A stretch of DNA of 64,000 bases, taken from positions 2,253,501 through 2,317,500 of the forward strand of contig NZ_CANNDN010000001.1 of assembly GCF_947503465.1 (NCBI RefSeq), given 5' to 3'. The stretch comes from an uncultured Tateyamaria sp. Its GTDB lineage: Bacteria; Pseudomonadota; Alphaproteobacteria; Rhodobacterales; Rhodobacteraceae. Below the pieces are notes generated by a model. It saw only the letters and a program-made list of their open reading frames with translations, ran no database searches and was not told where the DNA came from. Positions within the stretch are counted from its first letter, which is position 1, and each line of letters opens with the position of its first letter. A program made the position numbers and the translations under genes. Positions 16,498 through 24,962 of this stretch are shown piece after piece.

Positions 16498-17385
16498 ATG
16501 AGACTGATTGTACTTGGGGCAGCTGCCGGTGGGGGGCTGCCCCAATGGAATTGTGGGTGCCGCAACTGCGCGGATGCACGCGCCGGGGTGATCCCGCGCA
16601 TGACACAATCCTCTGTCGCGGTAACCGTGGATGGATCGGCTTGGGTGGTTTTGAACGCCTCGCCTGACATTAGGGTGCAAGTGGACACCTGCCCGCAGAT
16701 GCACCCGCCAGCATTGCGCGGTTCACCGATTGCGTCCGTGGTTCTGACCAACGGCGATATCGACCATATTGCCGGGCTGCTGACCCTACGGGAAAAGACG
16801 GGGTTTGATGTGTACACAACCTCGGCCGGCCTGGACATTCTTGCCTCCAACACGGTGTTCGGCGTCCTGGACCCGGCACTTGTCACCCAGCGCGCGATCA
16901 CGCTGGATACACCGTTTGAACCCGTTCCGGGGTTGCGTATCACACCGTTTGCCGTGCCAGGAAAGGTGGCGCTTTTTCTGGAAGGCGACACCCTGAACCT
17001 TGAAGAAGTGGGGGAGCAGACCGTGGGCCTGATGCTGGAAGATGGCGTGTCGCGTGCCGCGTATGTGCCGGGCTGCGCAGCTGTGCCGGACTGGCTGCAC
17101 GACAGGCTGGACGGTGTTGACCTGCTGCTGTTCGACGGCACCGTCTGGAACAATGACGACATGCAACGGACCGGGACCGGCGAAAAGACGGGGGCCCGCA
17201 TGGGACATGTGCCGCTGAACGGGGCACAGGGCAGTCTGGCCCGGCTGAGCGATCTGTCAGCGCGCAAGGTGTTCATCCATATCAACAACACCAACCCGAT
17301 CCTGCAGCCAGACAGCGCCGAACGCGCAACAGTTATCGACCACGGCTGGGACATCGCCTATGACGGGATGGAGATCACGCTGTGA
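16498..17385 (+). CDS. pqqB: PQQ biosynthesis protein PqqB
   Basis: 295 residues, metallo-beta-lactamase fold. N-terminal MRLIVLGAAAGGGLPQWNCG and the Cys-rich NCGCRNC structural zinc site are hallmarks, as is NGDIDHIAGLLTLRE in the active-site region. PqqB is thought to hydroxylate the PqqA-derived Glu-Tyr intermediate. The stop overlaps the pqqC GTG start by four bases (GTGA). Confidence 0.96.
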   Translation: MRLIVLGAAAGGGLPQWNCGCRNCADARAGVIPRMTQSSVAVTVDGSAWVVLNASPDIRVQVDTCPQMHPPALRGSPIASVVLTNGDIDHIAGLLTLREKTGFDVYTTSAGLDILASNTVFGVLDPALVTQRAITLDTPFEPVPGLRITPFAVPGKVALFLEGDTLNLEEVGEQTVGLMLEDGVSRAAYVPGCAAVPDWLHDRLDGVDLLLFDGTVWNNDDMQRTGTGEKTGARMGHVPLNGAQGSLARLSDLSARKVFIHINNTNPILQPDSAERATVIDHGWDIAYDGMEITL

Positions 17386-18128
17386 CCGACCAGCCCGACA
17401 GCGCGCAAGTGTTCGAGGCACGGCTGCGTGCCGTCGGTGACGCGCAGTACCATGACAAACACCCCTTTCATCATCTGCTGCATTCAGGCGGATGCACACC
17501 GGATCAGGTGCGGGCGTGGGTGATCAACCGCTACTACTACCAGACCCGAATCCCCATGAAGGACGCCGCGTTCATGTCCCGTGTCTCGGACCCCGCCTTG
17601 CGCCGCGCGTGGCGTTCGCGGATCGAAGATCACGATGGGTCTGCGCCTGGCGAAGGCGGAATTGCGCGCTGGCTCAAGCTGGCCGAAGGCGTGGGACTGG
17701 ACCCAGACTATGTCGCGTCAGAGGCGGGCATACTGCCCGCTACCCGCTTTGCCGTGGACGCCTATGTGCGCTTTGTCCGCGACGAACCCCTACTGCCTGC
17801 CGTTGCCTCGTCTTTGACTGAACTTTTTGCCCCGGCCATCCACAAGAACCGGATCGCAGGACTGTTGGAACATTACGCGTTCGCGAACGCAGACACGCTG
17901 TCCTATTTTCGGAATCGGTTGAACGAGGCGCCCAAGGACGTCGCCTTTGGGCTGAAATGGGTCTTGGACCACGCGGTGACAAAGGCCGATCAGGACGCCG
18001 CCGTGCGCGCCCTGACCTTCAAGACCGAAGTGTTGTGGGCGCAATTGGACGCGCTGTGGTCGGCCTATGTCGAGCCTGGGCGCATCCCCCCCGGCGGCTG
18101 GCGCCCCGGCGAAGGCCTTGCACAATGA
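17382..18128 (+). CDS. pqqC: Pyrroloquinoline-quinone synthase PqqC
   Basis: 248 residues, heme-oxygenase-like helical bundle. Conserved YHDKHPFHHLLHSGG near the N-terminus and VINRYYYQTRIPMKDAAF, then EDHDG, contain the active-site His, Arg, Tyr and Lys residues of the family. It catalyses the final ring closure and oxidation. GTG start coupled to pqqB; ATGA-type overlap with pqqD. Confidence 0.96.
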   Translation: MTDQPDSAQVFEARLRAVGDAQYHDKHPFHHLLHSGGCTPDQVRAWVINRYYYQTRIPMKDAAFMSRVSDPALRRAWRSRIEDHDGSAPGEGGIARWLKLAEGVGLDPDYVASEAGILPATRFAVDAYVRFVRDEPLLPAVASSLTELFAPAIHKNRIAGLLEHYAFANADTLSYFRNRLNEAPKDVAFGLKWVLDHAVTKADQDAAVRALTFKTEVLWAQLDALWSAYVEPGRIPPGGWRPGEGLAQ

Positions 18129-18403
18129 CACAAGACGACGTGCCATACTTGCCGCGCGGTGTGCGCACGCATTTTGATGCGGTGCGTCAGGTTGACGTGC
18201 TGCTCGGGCCCGAACGGGTGCTGGTGCTGGACCATGTTGGCACGGCTGTTTTGGGGCAGTTGGACGGGGTGGCCAGTCTGGGCGAAATCTCGACCAGGCT
18301 GGCCGAAGTCTATGATGCGCCGCTGGATGTGATCGCGCCGGATGTGACAGGCTTTGTCGCCGATTTGCGGGACAAGGGGATGGTACATGTCCACCCGCGT
18401 TGA
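18125..18403 (+). CDS. pqqD: PqqA-binding chaperone PqqD
   Basis: 92 residues, start ATG 18125 overlapping the pqqC stop. The family core LPRGVRTHFDAVRQVDVLLGPE, LDHVGTAVLGQLDG and VTGFVADLRDKGMV is clear. It binds PqqA and presents it to PqqE. Its last 17 bases overlap pqqE. Confidence 0.94.
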   Translation: MTQDDVPYLPRGVRTHFDAVRQVDVLLGPERVLVLDHVGTAVLGQLDGVASLGEISTRLAEVYDAPLDVIAPDVTGFVADLRDKGMVHVHPR

Positions 18404-19472
18404 TCCCCCCATGGCCATGCTTGCCGAACTGACGCATCGCTGTCCGCTGGCCTGCCCGTATTGTTCAAACCCGACTGAACTCTTGGCGAAGGACACCGAA
18501 CTCAGCACCGCGGCATGGTCTGATGTCTTTCGGCAAGCCGCGGCTCTGGGTGTCCTGCAATTGCACTTGTCGGGGGGCGAACCTGCATCACGGCGCGACC
18601 TTGTCGATCTGGTCGCGGCTGCGCGCGAGGCAGGACTTTATACGAACCTCATCACTTCCGGCATCGGTCTGAATGCGCGGCGCCTGCAAGAGCTGGACGA
18701 CGCCGGGCTGGACCATGTGCAATTGTCCCTGCAGGGCGTTACAGCAGCCATGGCGGACCGGATCGGCGGGTATGCAGGCGGGTTTGACCGCAAGATGCAC
18801 GTAGCTGAAATCATTGCCGATATCGGGTTTCCGCTGACCCTGAACGCGGTCATGCATCGCGAGAACCTGGATGATCTGCCCGCCACAATCGACATGGCTC
18901 GCCGGCTGGGCGCACGGCGGATCGAAGTGGCTTGTGTCCAGTTTCAGGGGTGGGCCCTTGTCAACCGCGCCGCCTTGCAGCCCAGCCGGGCGCAGGTGGA
19001 TGACGCCAAACGCACCGTGGCCCGTGCGGTCGAGGCGCTCAAAGGACGCTTGGTCATCGACTTTGTGCCACCTGACTACTACTCGGACTTTCCCAAGGCG
19101 TGCATGAACGGCTGGGGCTCCACAGGGGTGAACATCACACCGGACGGCACGGTCCTGCCGTGCCACGCGGCTGAGACACTTCCACACCTCACCTTCGACA
19201 AGGTGTCAGACCGCCCACTGGCAGAAATCTGGTATGATGGTGCGGCGTTCAACGCCTATCGCGGCACGGACTGGCTGCCGCCGTTGTGCCAGGGCTGCGA
19301 ACGCCGGGACATTGATTTTGGCGGCTGCCGGTGTCAGGCCATGGCCGTGTTGGGGGACGCATCGGCACCGGACCCGGTCTGCCACAAGTCACCCGGACGC
19401 GCCGCACTGGATGCATTGTTGACCGAAGAGGTGCACAGTGTCGATGCGCCCGAATTCGTCTATCGGCGATAG
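18387..19472 (+). CDS. pqqE: PQQ biosynthesis radical SAM protein PqqE
   Basis: 361 residues. Radical-SAM cluster motif CxxxCxxC at Cys19, Cys23 and Cys26 (HRCPLACPYC), followed by the GGEP SAM-binding motif and a C-terminal SPASM domain with GTVLPCHAAE, CQGCERRDIDFGGCRCQAM supplying auxiliary-cluster cysteines. Forms the Glu-Tyr carbon-carbon bond in PqqA. Start ATG 18387 lies within pqqD. No pqqF/pqqG protease gene is next to the operon. Confidence 0.96.
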   Translation: MSTRVDPPMAMLAELTHRCPLACPYCSNPTELLAKDTELSTAAWSDVFRQAAALGVLQLHLSGGEPASRRDLVDLVAAAREAGLYTNLITSGIGLNARRLQELDDAGLDHVQLSLQGVTAAMADRIGGYAGGFDRKMHVAEIIADIGFPLTLNAVMHRENLDDLPATIDMARRLGARRIEVACVQFQGWALVNRAALQPSRAQVDDAKRTVARAVEALKGRLVIDFVPPDYYSDFPKACMNGWGSTGVNITPDGTVLPCHAAETLPHLTFDKVSDRPLAEIWYDGAAFNAYRGTDWLPPLCQGCERRDIDFGGCRCQAMAVLGDASAPDPVCHKSPGRAALDALLTEEVHSVDAPEFVYRR

Positions 19473-19481
19473 GAGGAAAGG

Positions 19482-20183
19482 ATGCGGTGCACAGGTCAGA
19501 AGACGGCGGCGTTGGCAGGTATCCTGTCCGTCCTGCTGGCGAATGCCGCCCAAGCAAACTGCACCGAAGACGCCATGATCGTCTTTGACGGCTCTGGCTC
19601 CATGGCTGAAATGGGGTTCAACCAGATCGACGAACCGCGCATCTTCGAGGCGCGCCGGGCCATACGCACGGCCATGCCGCAGGTGGCGCCGTTCCGACGC
19701 ATCGGGCTGATTGTCTATGGCCCCGGAGGAGCGGGGGGCGTTGGCGAATGCTCGGGCATTGAATTGCGCTTTGGCCCGCGCGCGGACGCGGCGGGCCCGA
19801 TCATCGCAGCCGTCGACGGATTGCAACCCGAAGGGCGCACCGCCTTGACCGAGGCGGTTGCGCTGGCCGCCAAAACACTCGGCGCGCCCGAACAGCCAGG
19901 CACAGTCGTGCTGGTCACGGACGGCAAGGAAACCTGCGGCGGCCAGACCTGCACCTTGGCCGCGCAGCTGGCAGGCACGGGCACCACGGTCCACGTGATT
20001 GGCTTCAAGGTACGGGGCGAACACTTCGGCTGGGAAACCGAAGGCGACACCGATTACCTGAATTCGGTCAGCGTCGCTCGCTGCCTTGCCGATCAGACAG
20101 GCGGCGAATACGTGAACACCGAAACAGTCAACGAACTGGTCGAAGCCATGAACCGGACGCTGGGCTGCAAATTGCTGTTCTAG
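19482..20183 (+). CDS. Exported von Willebrand factor A (VWA) domain protein
   Basis: 233 residues; 9 bases after pqqE with AGGAGG at 19471-19476, so part of the pqq transcript. Signal peptide ends near residue 25 (AAQA). MIDAS metal-ion motif DxSxS at Asp36-Ser38-Ser40 (FDGSGSM), with the later Thr (GRTALTEA) and Asp (VLVTDGKETCGG) positions also present; cysteines (C27, the CGGQTC pair, ARC, GC) suggest disulfides in the periplasm. VWA proteins usually bind partner proteins or act in metal-cofactor insertion. Position after pqqE is unusual; it may help mature a quinoprotein, but that is inference. Confidence 0.8.
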   Translation: MRCTGQKTAALAGILSVLLANAAQANCTEDAMIVFDGSGSMAEMGFNQIDEPRIFEARRAIRTAMPQVAPFRRIGLIVYGPGGAGGVGECSGIELRFGPRADAAGPIIAAVDGLQPEGRTALTEAVALAAKTLGAPEQPGTVVLVTDGKETCGGQTCTLAAQLAGTGTTVHVIGFKVRGEHFGWETEGDTDYLNSVSVARCLADQTGGEYVNTETVNELVEAMNRTLGCKLLF

Positions 20184-20944
20184 GCAGCGCTGTGACGCCA
20201 GCGCGTTGCCCGCACCTCCATCATGCGCAGCAGCGTGAATTCAATCACCAGCATGAAGACAACAAAGCTCAGCGCGTAGGCCAACACAAAACCGGTTTCG
20301 AACAACTGAAAATACAGGTGAATCTGAAACCCGATCCCATTGCTGCGACCCAGAAATTCGACGACCAGAACGATCTTCCAGATGATGGCCAAACCGTTGC
20401 GCGTGGACGCCGCGATATAGGGCCAAAGCTGCGGCAAGACGACATGACGCAGATGCGCAACCCGGTGCATCCGAAACACGCGCGCCATATCGCGCAGCCG
20501 GGGATCAAGCGCCTGCACACCCTCGCGGATCGATACGGCGACCATCGCGGTCTTGTTCAGCGCAACGGCCGTGATGGCCGCCACTTCGTTCAAGCCGATC
20601 CACAGGTAGCACAGCACGATCACAACCAGCGCAGGCACATTCAGAAGCACGACCAACCAGGTGGAAAACCAACGGTTGATCGTGGCATTCATCCCCATCA
20701 CGAACCCGATGACAACGCCCAGTCCCATGGCAAGCGTAAAGGCCGCCGCCACCCGCAGCAACGTGGCGGCAAAGTGGACCTGCAGCTCACCTTGCGCAAC
20801 CTCGCCCACAAAGATGCGCCAGACCTGCGCCGGGCTTGGCAAAACACTGGGATCATCCCCGACCCAAGCCGCAGCCCACCACAGGGCAACAAGGCCCAGC
20901 AGGGACAGCACCAGCGCCTTGGTATCGAAACGGGTGTCTTGCAT
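20180..20944 (-). CDS. ABC transporter permease, TauC/SsuC (BPD_transp_1) type, separated from its partners
   Basis: 254 residues, six membrane segments and the docking loop ALDPRLRDMARVFRMHRVAH with the downstream VLPQLWPYIAASTRNGLAIIWK region typical of nitrate/taurine-type permeases. No ATPase or binding protein is adjacent. The only suitable partners in the window are the TauB-like ATPase at 34395 and the NMT1-like binding protein at 35010, on the same strand 13-14 kb away. Tail-to-tail overlap of 4 bases with the VWA gene; divergent from the NosR-like gene. Confidence 0.87.
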   Translation of the reverse strand: MQDTRFDTKALVLSLLGLVALWWAAAWVGDDPSVLPSPAQVWRIFVGEVAQGELQVHFAATLLRVAAAFTLAMGLGVVIGFVMGMNATINRWFSTWLVVLLNVPALVVIVLCYLWIGLNEVAAITAVALNKTAMVAVSIREGVQALDPRLRDMARVFRMHRVAHLRHVVLPQLWPYIAASTRNGLAIIWKIVLVVEFLGRSNGIGFQIHLYFQLFETGFVLAYALSFVVFMLVIEFTLLRMMEVRATRWRHSAA

Positions 20945-21048
20945 GGGCTCACCCTGTCACAAATGTGATTGCGTCCAAAGCCTTGTCAGCCCGCGTTCAT
21001 ACCTTAGTCGCATAGGGTCACGCAGGCTGTCGTCATAGGCTGCGAGGG

Positions 21049-23157
21049 ATGTCGATGATCAGGCCCATACATGCATTCCTGCTGTCCTCCATACTGTGGT
21101 GCATGGGGTTGATTTCGGCCGTGGCCGAGCCGCTCTCTCGCGACGTGCTTGAGCCTTACATCGTGCCCCCAATGTCGCTGGGTGCCAAGATCAATGACCA
21201 GGGGGTCTGGCAGCTTCTGAATTCAGGTGGGGCCGAGGCGGGATATGTATTTGAAACCGAACCGATGGCGCCGCTGCCCGGCTTTTCCGGGGCGGCTATC
21301 AACCTGCTCGTTGTCCTTGATCTGGACGGCCGTTTTCTGGATGTGCAGCTGATTTCGCACAACGAACCGATCTTTGTTTCGGGCCTGCCGGAAAAGCTGT
21401 TTTATGACTTTTTCAAACAGTATCGCGGGCACTCCATTTCGGATTCTCTGGTTGTGGGCTCGCCTTACGGCGCGGGCAGCGAAGGGTCCGCGCTGGTCTA
21501 TCTGGATGGGGTGACCAAGGGAACCGCATCGGTGCGCATTGCGCATGAAAGCATCCTGGCCGCCGCATTGCAGGTCGCGCGGGAAAAGATGGGCGGGATC
21601 TCGTCCGGCCCACCCGCCTATCCCGATCCCGATTACCGCGAAGACCTGACATGGGACGATCTGGTGGCGCAGGGCATTGTCACACGTAAGGTGGTGACCA
21701 ACGGCGAAATGGACATCGCCTTTGATGGCACCTTGTGGGAAGATGACGACCCCGAGGCCAAGGATGATCCCGACGGCGCCTACCTGGATCTATGGCTTGT
21801 AGATATCGGTGCGCCATCGATCGCACGGGCGGTGCTGAGCCCAAGCAGTTACGAAGAACTCCAGGGTTTCATGCAGATTGCGGACACCGACGAACCGGTG
21901 CTGGTGATCGAAGCCGCCCGGCACGGATTGGTCACAGACGAATTTGTGCGCAACACCGCACCGGACCTGATCAGCGCGGAACAAGGCGGTTTCCCCATCG
22001 CCTTTCGAGACAGCGACATCTACGTCGAACTGAACGACGCGCTGCCAGATGATCTGCATAACGCGGTCTATGACGGGGCCGCGTTGATCCTGCGCACGGA
22101 TCGGCGTCTGGGGTTTGATCCAACAACGGACTGGACACTCAAGGTCAAGGCACTGCGCGAACACGGGTCATTCCAACCCGAGATCGGGTCGGTCACTGTG
22201 GACGTGCCCCATGTCACGCCCGAACGGTTCTATGCCCGGCCCGAGATTGTAAAACCCGCACCGCCCTGGGTGGACGCGCTGCGCAATCGGGCCGTGGATT
22301 TGGTGGTGCTCGGGGTGTTTCTTGCAGGTTTGATCATCCTGCTTCTTCTTGGAACCAACCGCGTGGCTTCACTTGCGTGGTTCACCCCGCTACGCCTTGG
22401 TGTTCTTGCCTTTGTGACCGGCTTCATCGGGTGGTGGGGACAGGGCCAACTCTCCATCGCCACACCTCTCGCTGTTCTCCGAACGGCGCTGGATGGGGGC
22501 AGCTATGCCTTCCTGCTCTACGATCCGTTTTCGCTGGTTCTGTGGGCCGTGACCCTCGTGGGTTTTGTTCTGTGGGGGCGCGGCCTGTTTTGCGGCTGGC
22601 TGTGTCCGTTCGGTGCCTTGCAGGAATTTGCGAACCACCTGGGCCGCCTGTTGCGGTTGCCCCAGATTGAACCCAATGCATTCTGGGACAGCCAGCTGAA
22701 AAACCTGAAATATGCCGTACTGGCCGGTCTGGTGGCCTTGGTCTTTCTGGCACCCGGCGCACTCGACAAGGCCATCGAAGTGGAACCGTTCAAAACAGCC
22801 ATCACGACGTTCTTCGTGCGCGAATGGTACTATGTCGCCTACGCTGTGGGGCTGCTGCTCTTGTCGATGGTCCTGTTCAAGGGCTTTTGTCGTTACCTTT
22901 GTCCGCTGGGCGCCGTAATGGCCATCGGCGGGCTGGTACGAGGCCGCGACTGGATTGCCCGCCGGGCAGAGTGCGGATCACCCTGCCAGTTATGCAAGGT
23001 CAAATGCAGCTATGGCGCAATCAAGAAAACGGGAGAGATCCAGTATTCCGAATGTTTCCAATGCCTCGATTGCGTGACGATCCATGACGACGCAGACAAA
23101 TGCGTACCGTTGATCCTGGCCGCGCGGGGCCGCAAATTGCAGGTGGCCGCAGAATGA
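21049..23157 (+). CDS. NosR/NirI-like polyferredoxin membrane flavoprotein
   Basis: 702 residues. Signal peptide to about residue 27, then a periplasmic FMN-binding domain. In it DGVTKGTAS (153-161) is a variant of the DxxSGATxT flavinylation motif, with Thr159 at the acceptor position. Then come about five to six membrane helices with two CxxxCP-type motifs (CGWLCPFGALQEF and CRYLCPLGAVMAIGG), and a C-terminal cytoplasmic ferredoxin region (CGSPCQLCKVKCSYGAI, CFQCLDC) for two 4Fe-4S clusters. In denitrifiers NosR serves N2O reductase, but no nosZ is here. In this cluster it more likely passes electrons across the membrane for the quinoprotein pathway. ATG 21055 is an alternative start. The next gene (ApbE) overlaps by 4 bases and probably attaches its FMN. 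Confidence 0.88.
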   Translation: MSMIRPIHAFLLSSILWCMGLISAVAEPLSRDVLEPYIVPPMSLGAKINDQGVWQLLNSGGAEAGYVFETEPMAPLPGFSGAAINLLVVLDLDGRFLDVQLISHNEPIFVSGLPEKLFYDFFKQYRGHSISDSLVVGSPYGAGSEGSALVYLDGVTKGTASVRIAHESILAAALQVAREKMGGISSGPPAYPDPDYREDLTWDDLVAQGIVTRKVVTNGEMDIAFDGTLWEDDDPEAKDDPDGAYLDLWLVDIGAPSIARAVLSPSSYEELQGFMQIADTDEPVLVIEAARHGLVTDEFVRNTAPDLISAEQGGFPIAFRDSDIYVELNDALPDDLHNAVYDGAALILRTDRRLGFDPTTDWTLKVKALREHGSFQPEIGSVTVDVPHVTPERFYARPEIVKPAPPWVDALRNRAVDLVVLGVFLAGLIILLLLGTNRVASLAWFTPLRLGVLAFVTGFIGWWGQGQLSIATPLAVLRTALDGGSYAFLLYDPFSLVLWAVTLVGFVLWGRGLFCGWLCPFGALQEFANHLGRLLRLPQIEPNAFWDSQLKNLKYAVLAGLVALVFLAPGALDKAIEVEPFKTAITTFFVREWYYVAYAVGLLLLSMVLFKGFCRYLCPLGAVMAIGGLVRGRDWIARRAECGSPCQLCKVKCSYGAIKKTGEIQYSECFQCLDCVTIHDDADKCVPLILAARGRKLQVAAE

Positions 23158-24026
23158 CAGTGACCCGTCGCCGTTTCCTGTCCATCGCGGCCAGCTTTGC
23201 CGCAACGCCCGCCCTGGCGCAGGGACACACGTGGTCCGGCCGCGCATTCGGTGCCGACGTGTCAATTGTGCTGAACGGCCCCGCAGACGTCACCACCCGG
23301 GCGGTGCAAAAGGCGCAGACCCTGATGAAAGAGGTCGAGGGGATGTTCTCTCTCTACGACCCAACGTCCGACCTTGCCGTGCTTAACATGACGGGGGAAC
23401 ACACCGTCCCTGCACAATTCGAGACGTTGATGCAGATCGCAGACGTGGCCCACACCCTGACCGACGGTCTCTTTGATCCGACCATACAGCCGCTCTGGCG
23501 CGCCCTTGCCGACGGCAACGACGTGACCGCAGCACAAGCAAGCGTCGGGTGGGACCGGGTCGACAGGCGCGGCAATCATGTGCGTCTTGGACCGGGCCAG
23601 GCGTTGACCTTCAACGGAATTGCACAGGGTTTTGCGACGGACCTGGTAGCAGACACGCTCCGCGCGCTTGGGTTCACCCGCACCCTGGTCAATATCGGAG
23701 AATATCGCGGCGCCGGCGGCCCCTGGCGGCTTGGGGTGGCGGACCCGCAGCACGGGTTGCTTGCGACGCGCACGATCACGGACATGGCCGTTGCCACATC
23801 CAGCCCGATGGCGACACCGCTGGGCCAACAGGGGCACATCGTGCACGCGACGCAGGCACCGCACTGGTCAACCGTGACGGTCGAGGCGGAAACCGCAGCC
23901 ATGGCCGATGCGCTGTCGACGGGGCTGGTTCTGGCCGATCGCGCCCTGGTGGACCGGGTGCGCGGCGCCAAGGGGGTGCACCGGATCACCATTGTCGATC
24001 CCGTCGGGAACCTGACAACGCTTTAG
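23154..24026 (+). CDS. FAD:protein FMN transferase (ApbE/NosX family)
   Basis: 290 residues. N-terminal RRRFLSIAASFAATPALAQG is a twin-arginine-type signal. Catalytic-domain landmarks: SLYDPTSDLAVLN, LTFNGIAQGFATDLVADTLR, LVNIGEYRGAGG (the family usually has NIGGE or NLGGD) and TSSPMATPLG. It moves FMN from FAD to a Thr of a periplasmic target. Overlap ATGA with the NosR-like gene and the flavinylation motif there make that protein the obvious substrate. Confidence 0.9.
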   Translation: MTVTRRRFLSIAASFAATPALAQGHTWSGRAFGADVSIVLNGPADVTTRAVQKAQTLMKEVEGMFSLYDPTSDLAVLNMTGEHTVPAQFETLMQIADVAHTLTDGLFDPTIQPLWRALADGNDVTAAQASVGWDRVDRRGNHVRLGPGQALTFNGIAQGFATDLVADTLRALGFTRTLVNIGEYRGAGGPWRLGVADPQHGLLATRTITDMAVATSSPMATPLGQQGHIVHATQAPHWSTVTVEAETAAMADALSTGLVLADRALVDRVRGAKGVHRITIVDPVGNLTTL

Positions 24027-24033
24027 ACGAACC

Positions 24034-24055
24034 GGGCGGGGTACGATCCCCGCCC
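24034..24055. terminator. Bidirectional hairpin between ApbE and CoxM genes
   Basis: Perfect 8-bp stem GGGCGGGG/CCCCGCCC with six-base loop, between convergent stops at 24026 and 24080. No long T-run; placement supports a transcription end for both operons. Confidence 0.6.
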
Positions 24056-24079
24056 TGTCCGCAATAAAGGTCCGGAAAA

Positions 24080-24862
24080 TCAGCTTGCAGCTGTGACGGC
24101 ACGCCCGGTCATGACTTTGACCAGATGCGCCCGGTAGGTCGCCGCGCCATGCAGGTCGGTGATCATGTTGTCAGGCGACACGCTCAACCCGTCCAGGGCG
24201 GACGCGGAAAAGTTGGCGCTCAGCGCGGCTTCGGCCTCGCTCCAACGGAACACACCTTCGTTCGATGCGCCCGTCACAGCGACCCGTACACCGCTTGCGT
24301 ATTTGGCGACAAACACTCCGACCAACGCAAAGCGCGACGCGGGCTGTACGAACTTCTGGTAATGCGCTGCCTGCGGGACGGGGAAGGACACGGCAGTGAT
24401 GATCTCACCCTCGTTCAGGGCGGTGTCGAACATGCCCTGGAAATAGTCATCCGCCGCGATCTCTCGGCTGTTGGTGATGATGGTCGCACCCGACGCCAAC
24501 GCAGCCGCCGGATAACACGCCGCCGGATCATTGTTGGCAAGGCTGCCGCCAATGGTGCCGCGGTTGCGCACCGCCGGATCCCCGATCTGCGCGGCCAACG
24601 CCGACAGGGCGGGATAGTTGCCGTCGGCGGCAACGGATGCATGGGTCGTTGCCCCACCGATACGCAGGGTGTCTCCGTCCTTGCTGATCCCCTGCATCTC
24701 GGCGACACCGGACAGCGACACCAGGGTCGTCGGGCTGGCAAGGCGCTGCTTCAACGTGGGAATCAGCGTTTGCCCGCCGCCCAGCGCCTGTGCCTCTTCA
24801 CCACCCATCGCAGCGGCGGCGTCGGCAATCGTGCCCGGCTTTTCTACTTCAAAATTATACAT
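24080..24862 (-). CDS. Form II CO-dehydrogenase-type molybdenum hydroxylase, FAD (medium) subunit
   Basis: 260 residues from the ATG at 24862, preceded by AAAGGACC. FAD-binding motifs are ALGGGQTLIP (about 30) and RNRGTIGGSLANNDPA (about 110), standard for CoxM/CutM. C-terminal FAD-linked reductase domain follows. Last gene of the minus-strand coxG-S-L-M order. A hairpin with a T-run lies between it and the large subunit gene. Carries electrons from the 2Fe-2S subunit to the membrane acceptor. Confidence 0.92.
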   Translation of the reverse strand: MYNFEVEKPGTIADAAAAMGGEEAQALGGGQTLIPTLKQRLASPTTLVSLSGVAEMQGISKDGDTLRIGGATTHASVAADGNYPALSALAAQIGDPAVRNRGTIGGSLANNDPAACYPAAALASGATIITNSREIAADDYFQGMFDTALNEGEIITAVSFPVPQAAHYQKFVQPASRFALVGVFVAKYASGVRVAVTGASNEGVFRWSEAEAALSANFSASALDGLSVSPDNMITDLHGAATYRAHLVKVMTGRAVTAAS

Positions 24863-24913
24863 CTCTTGGTCCTTTCCTCTGAAACAGATCGCGAGGTCCC
24901 TCTCCTCTGTTTC

Positions 24914-24947
24914 AAAAAATCCCGGGGGTCCGGGGGATGGCCCCCGG
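24914..24947 (-). terminator. Intercistronic hairpin with T-run between large and medium subunit genes
   Basis: CCGGGGG/CCCCCGG stem (24930-24947) with four-base loop; on the minus strand it is followed by ACCCCCGGGA and six T (24914-24919). Resembles a leaky intrinsic terminator that would lower medium-subunit expression. Next to it TGAAACAGA and TCTGTTTCA (24878-24914 region) form a second inverted repeat. Confidence 0.5.
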
Positions 24948-24962
24948 TCCTTCCCTTTCACA

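Noticed and set aside
21049-24026. Denitrification (nos) gene cluster
   Set aside because: NosR- and NosX-like genes are present but nosZ, nosD, nosF, nosY and nosL are absent and the context is PQQ metabolism.
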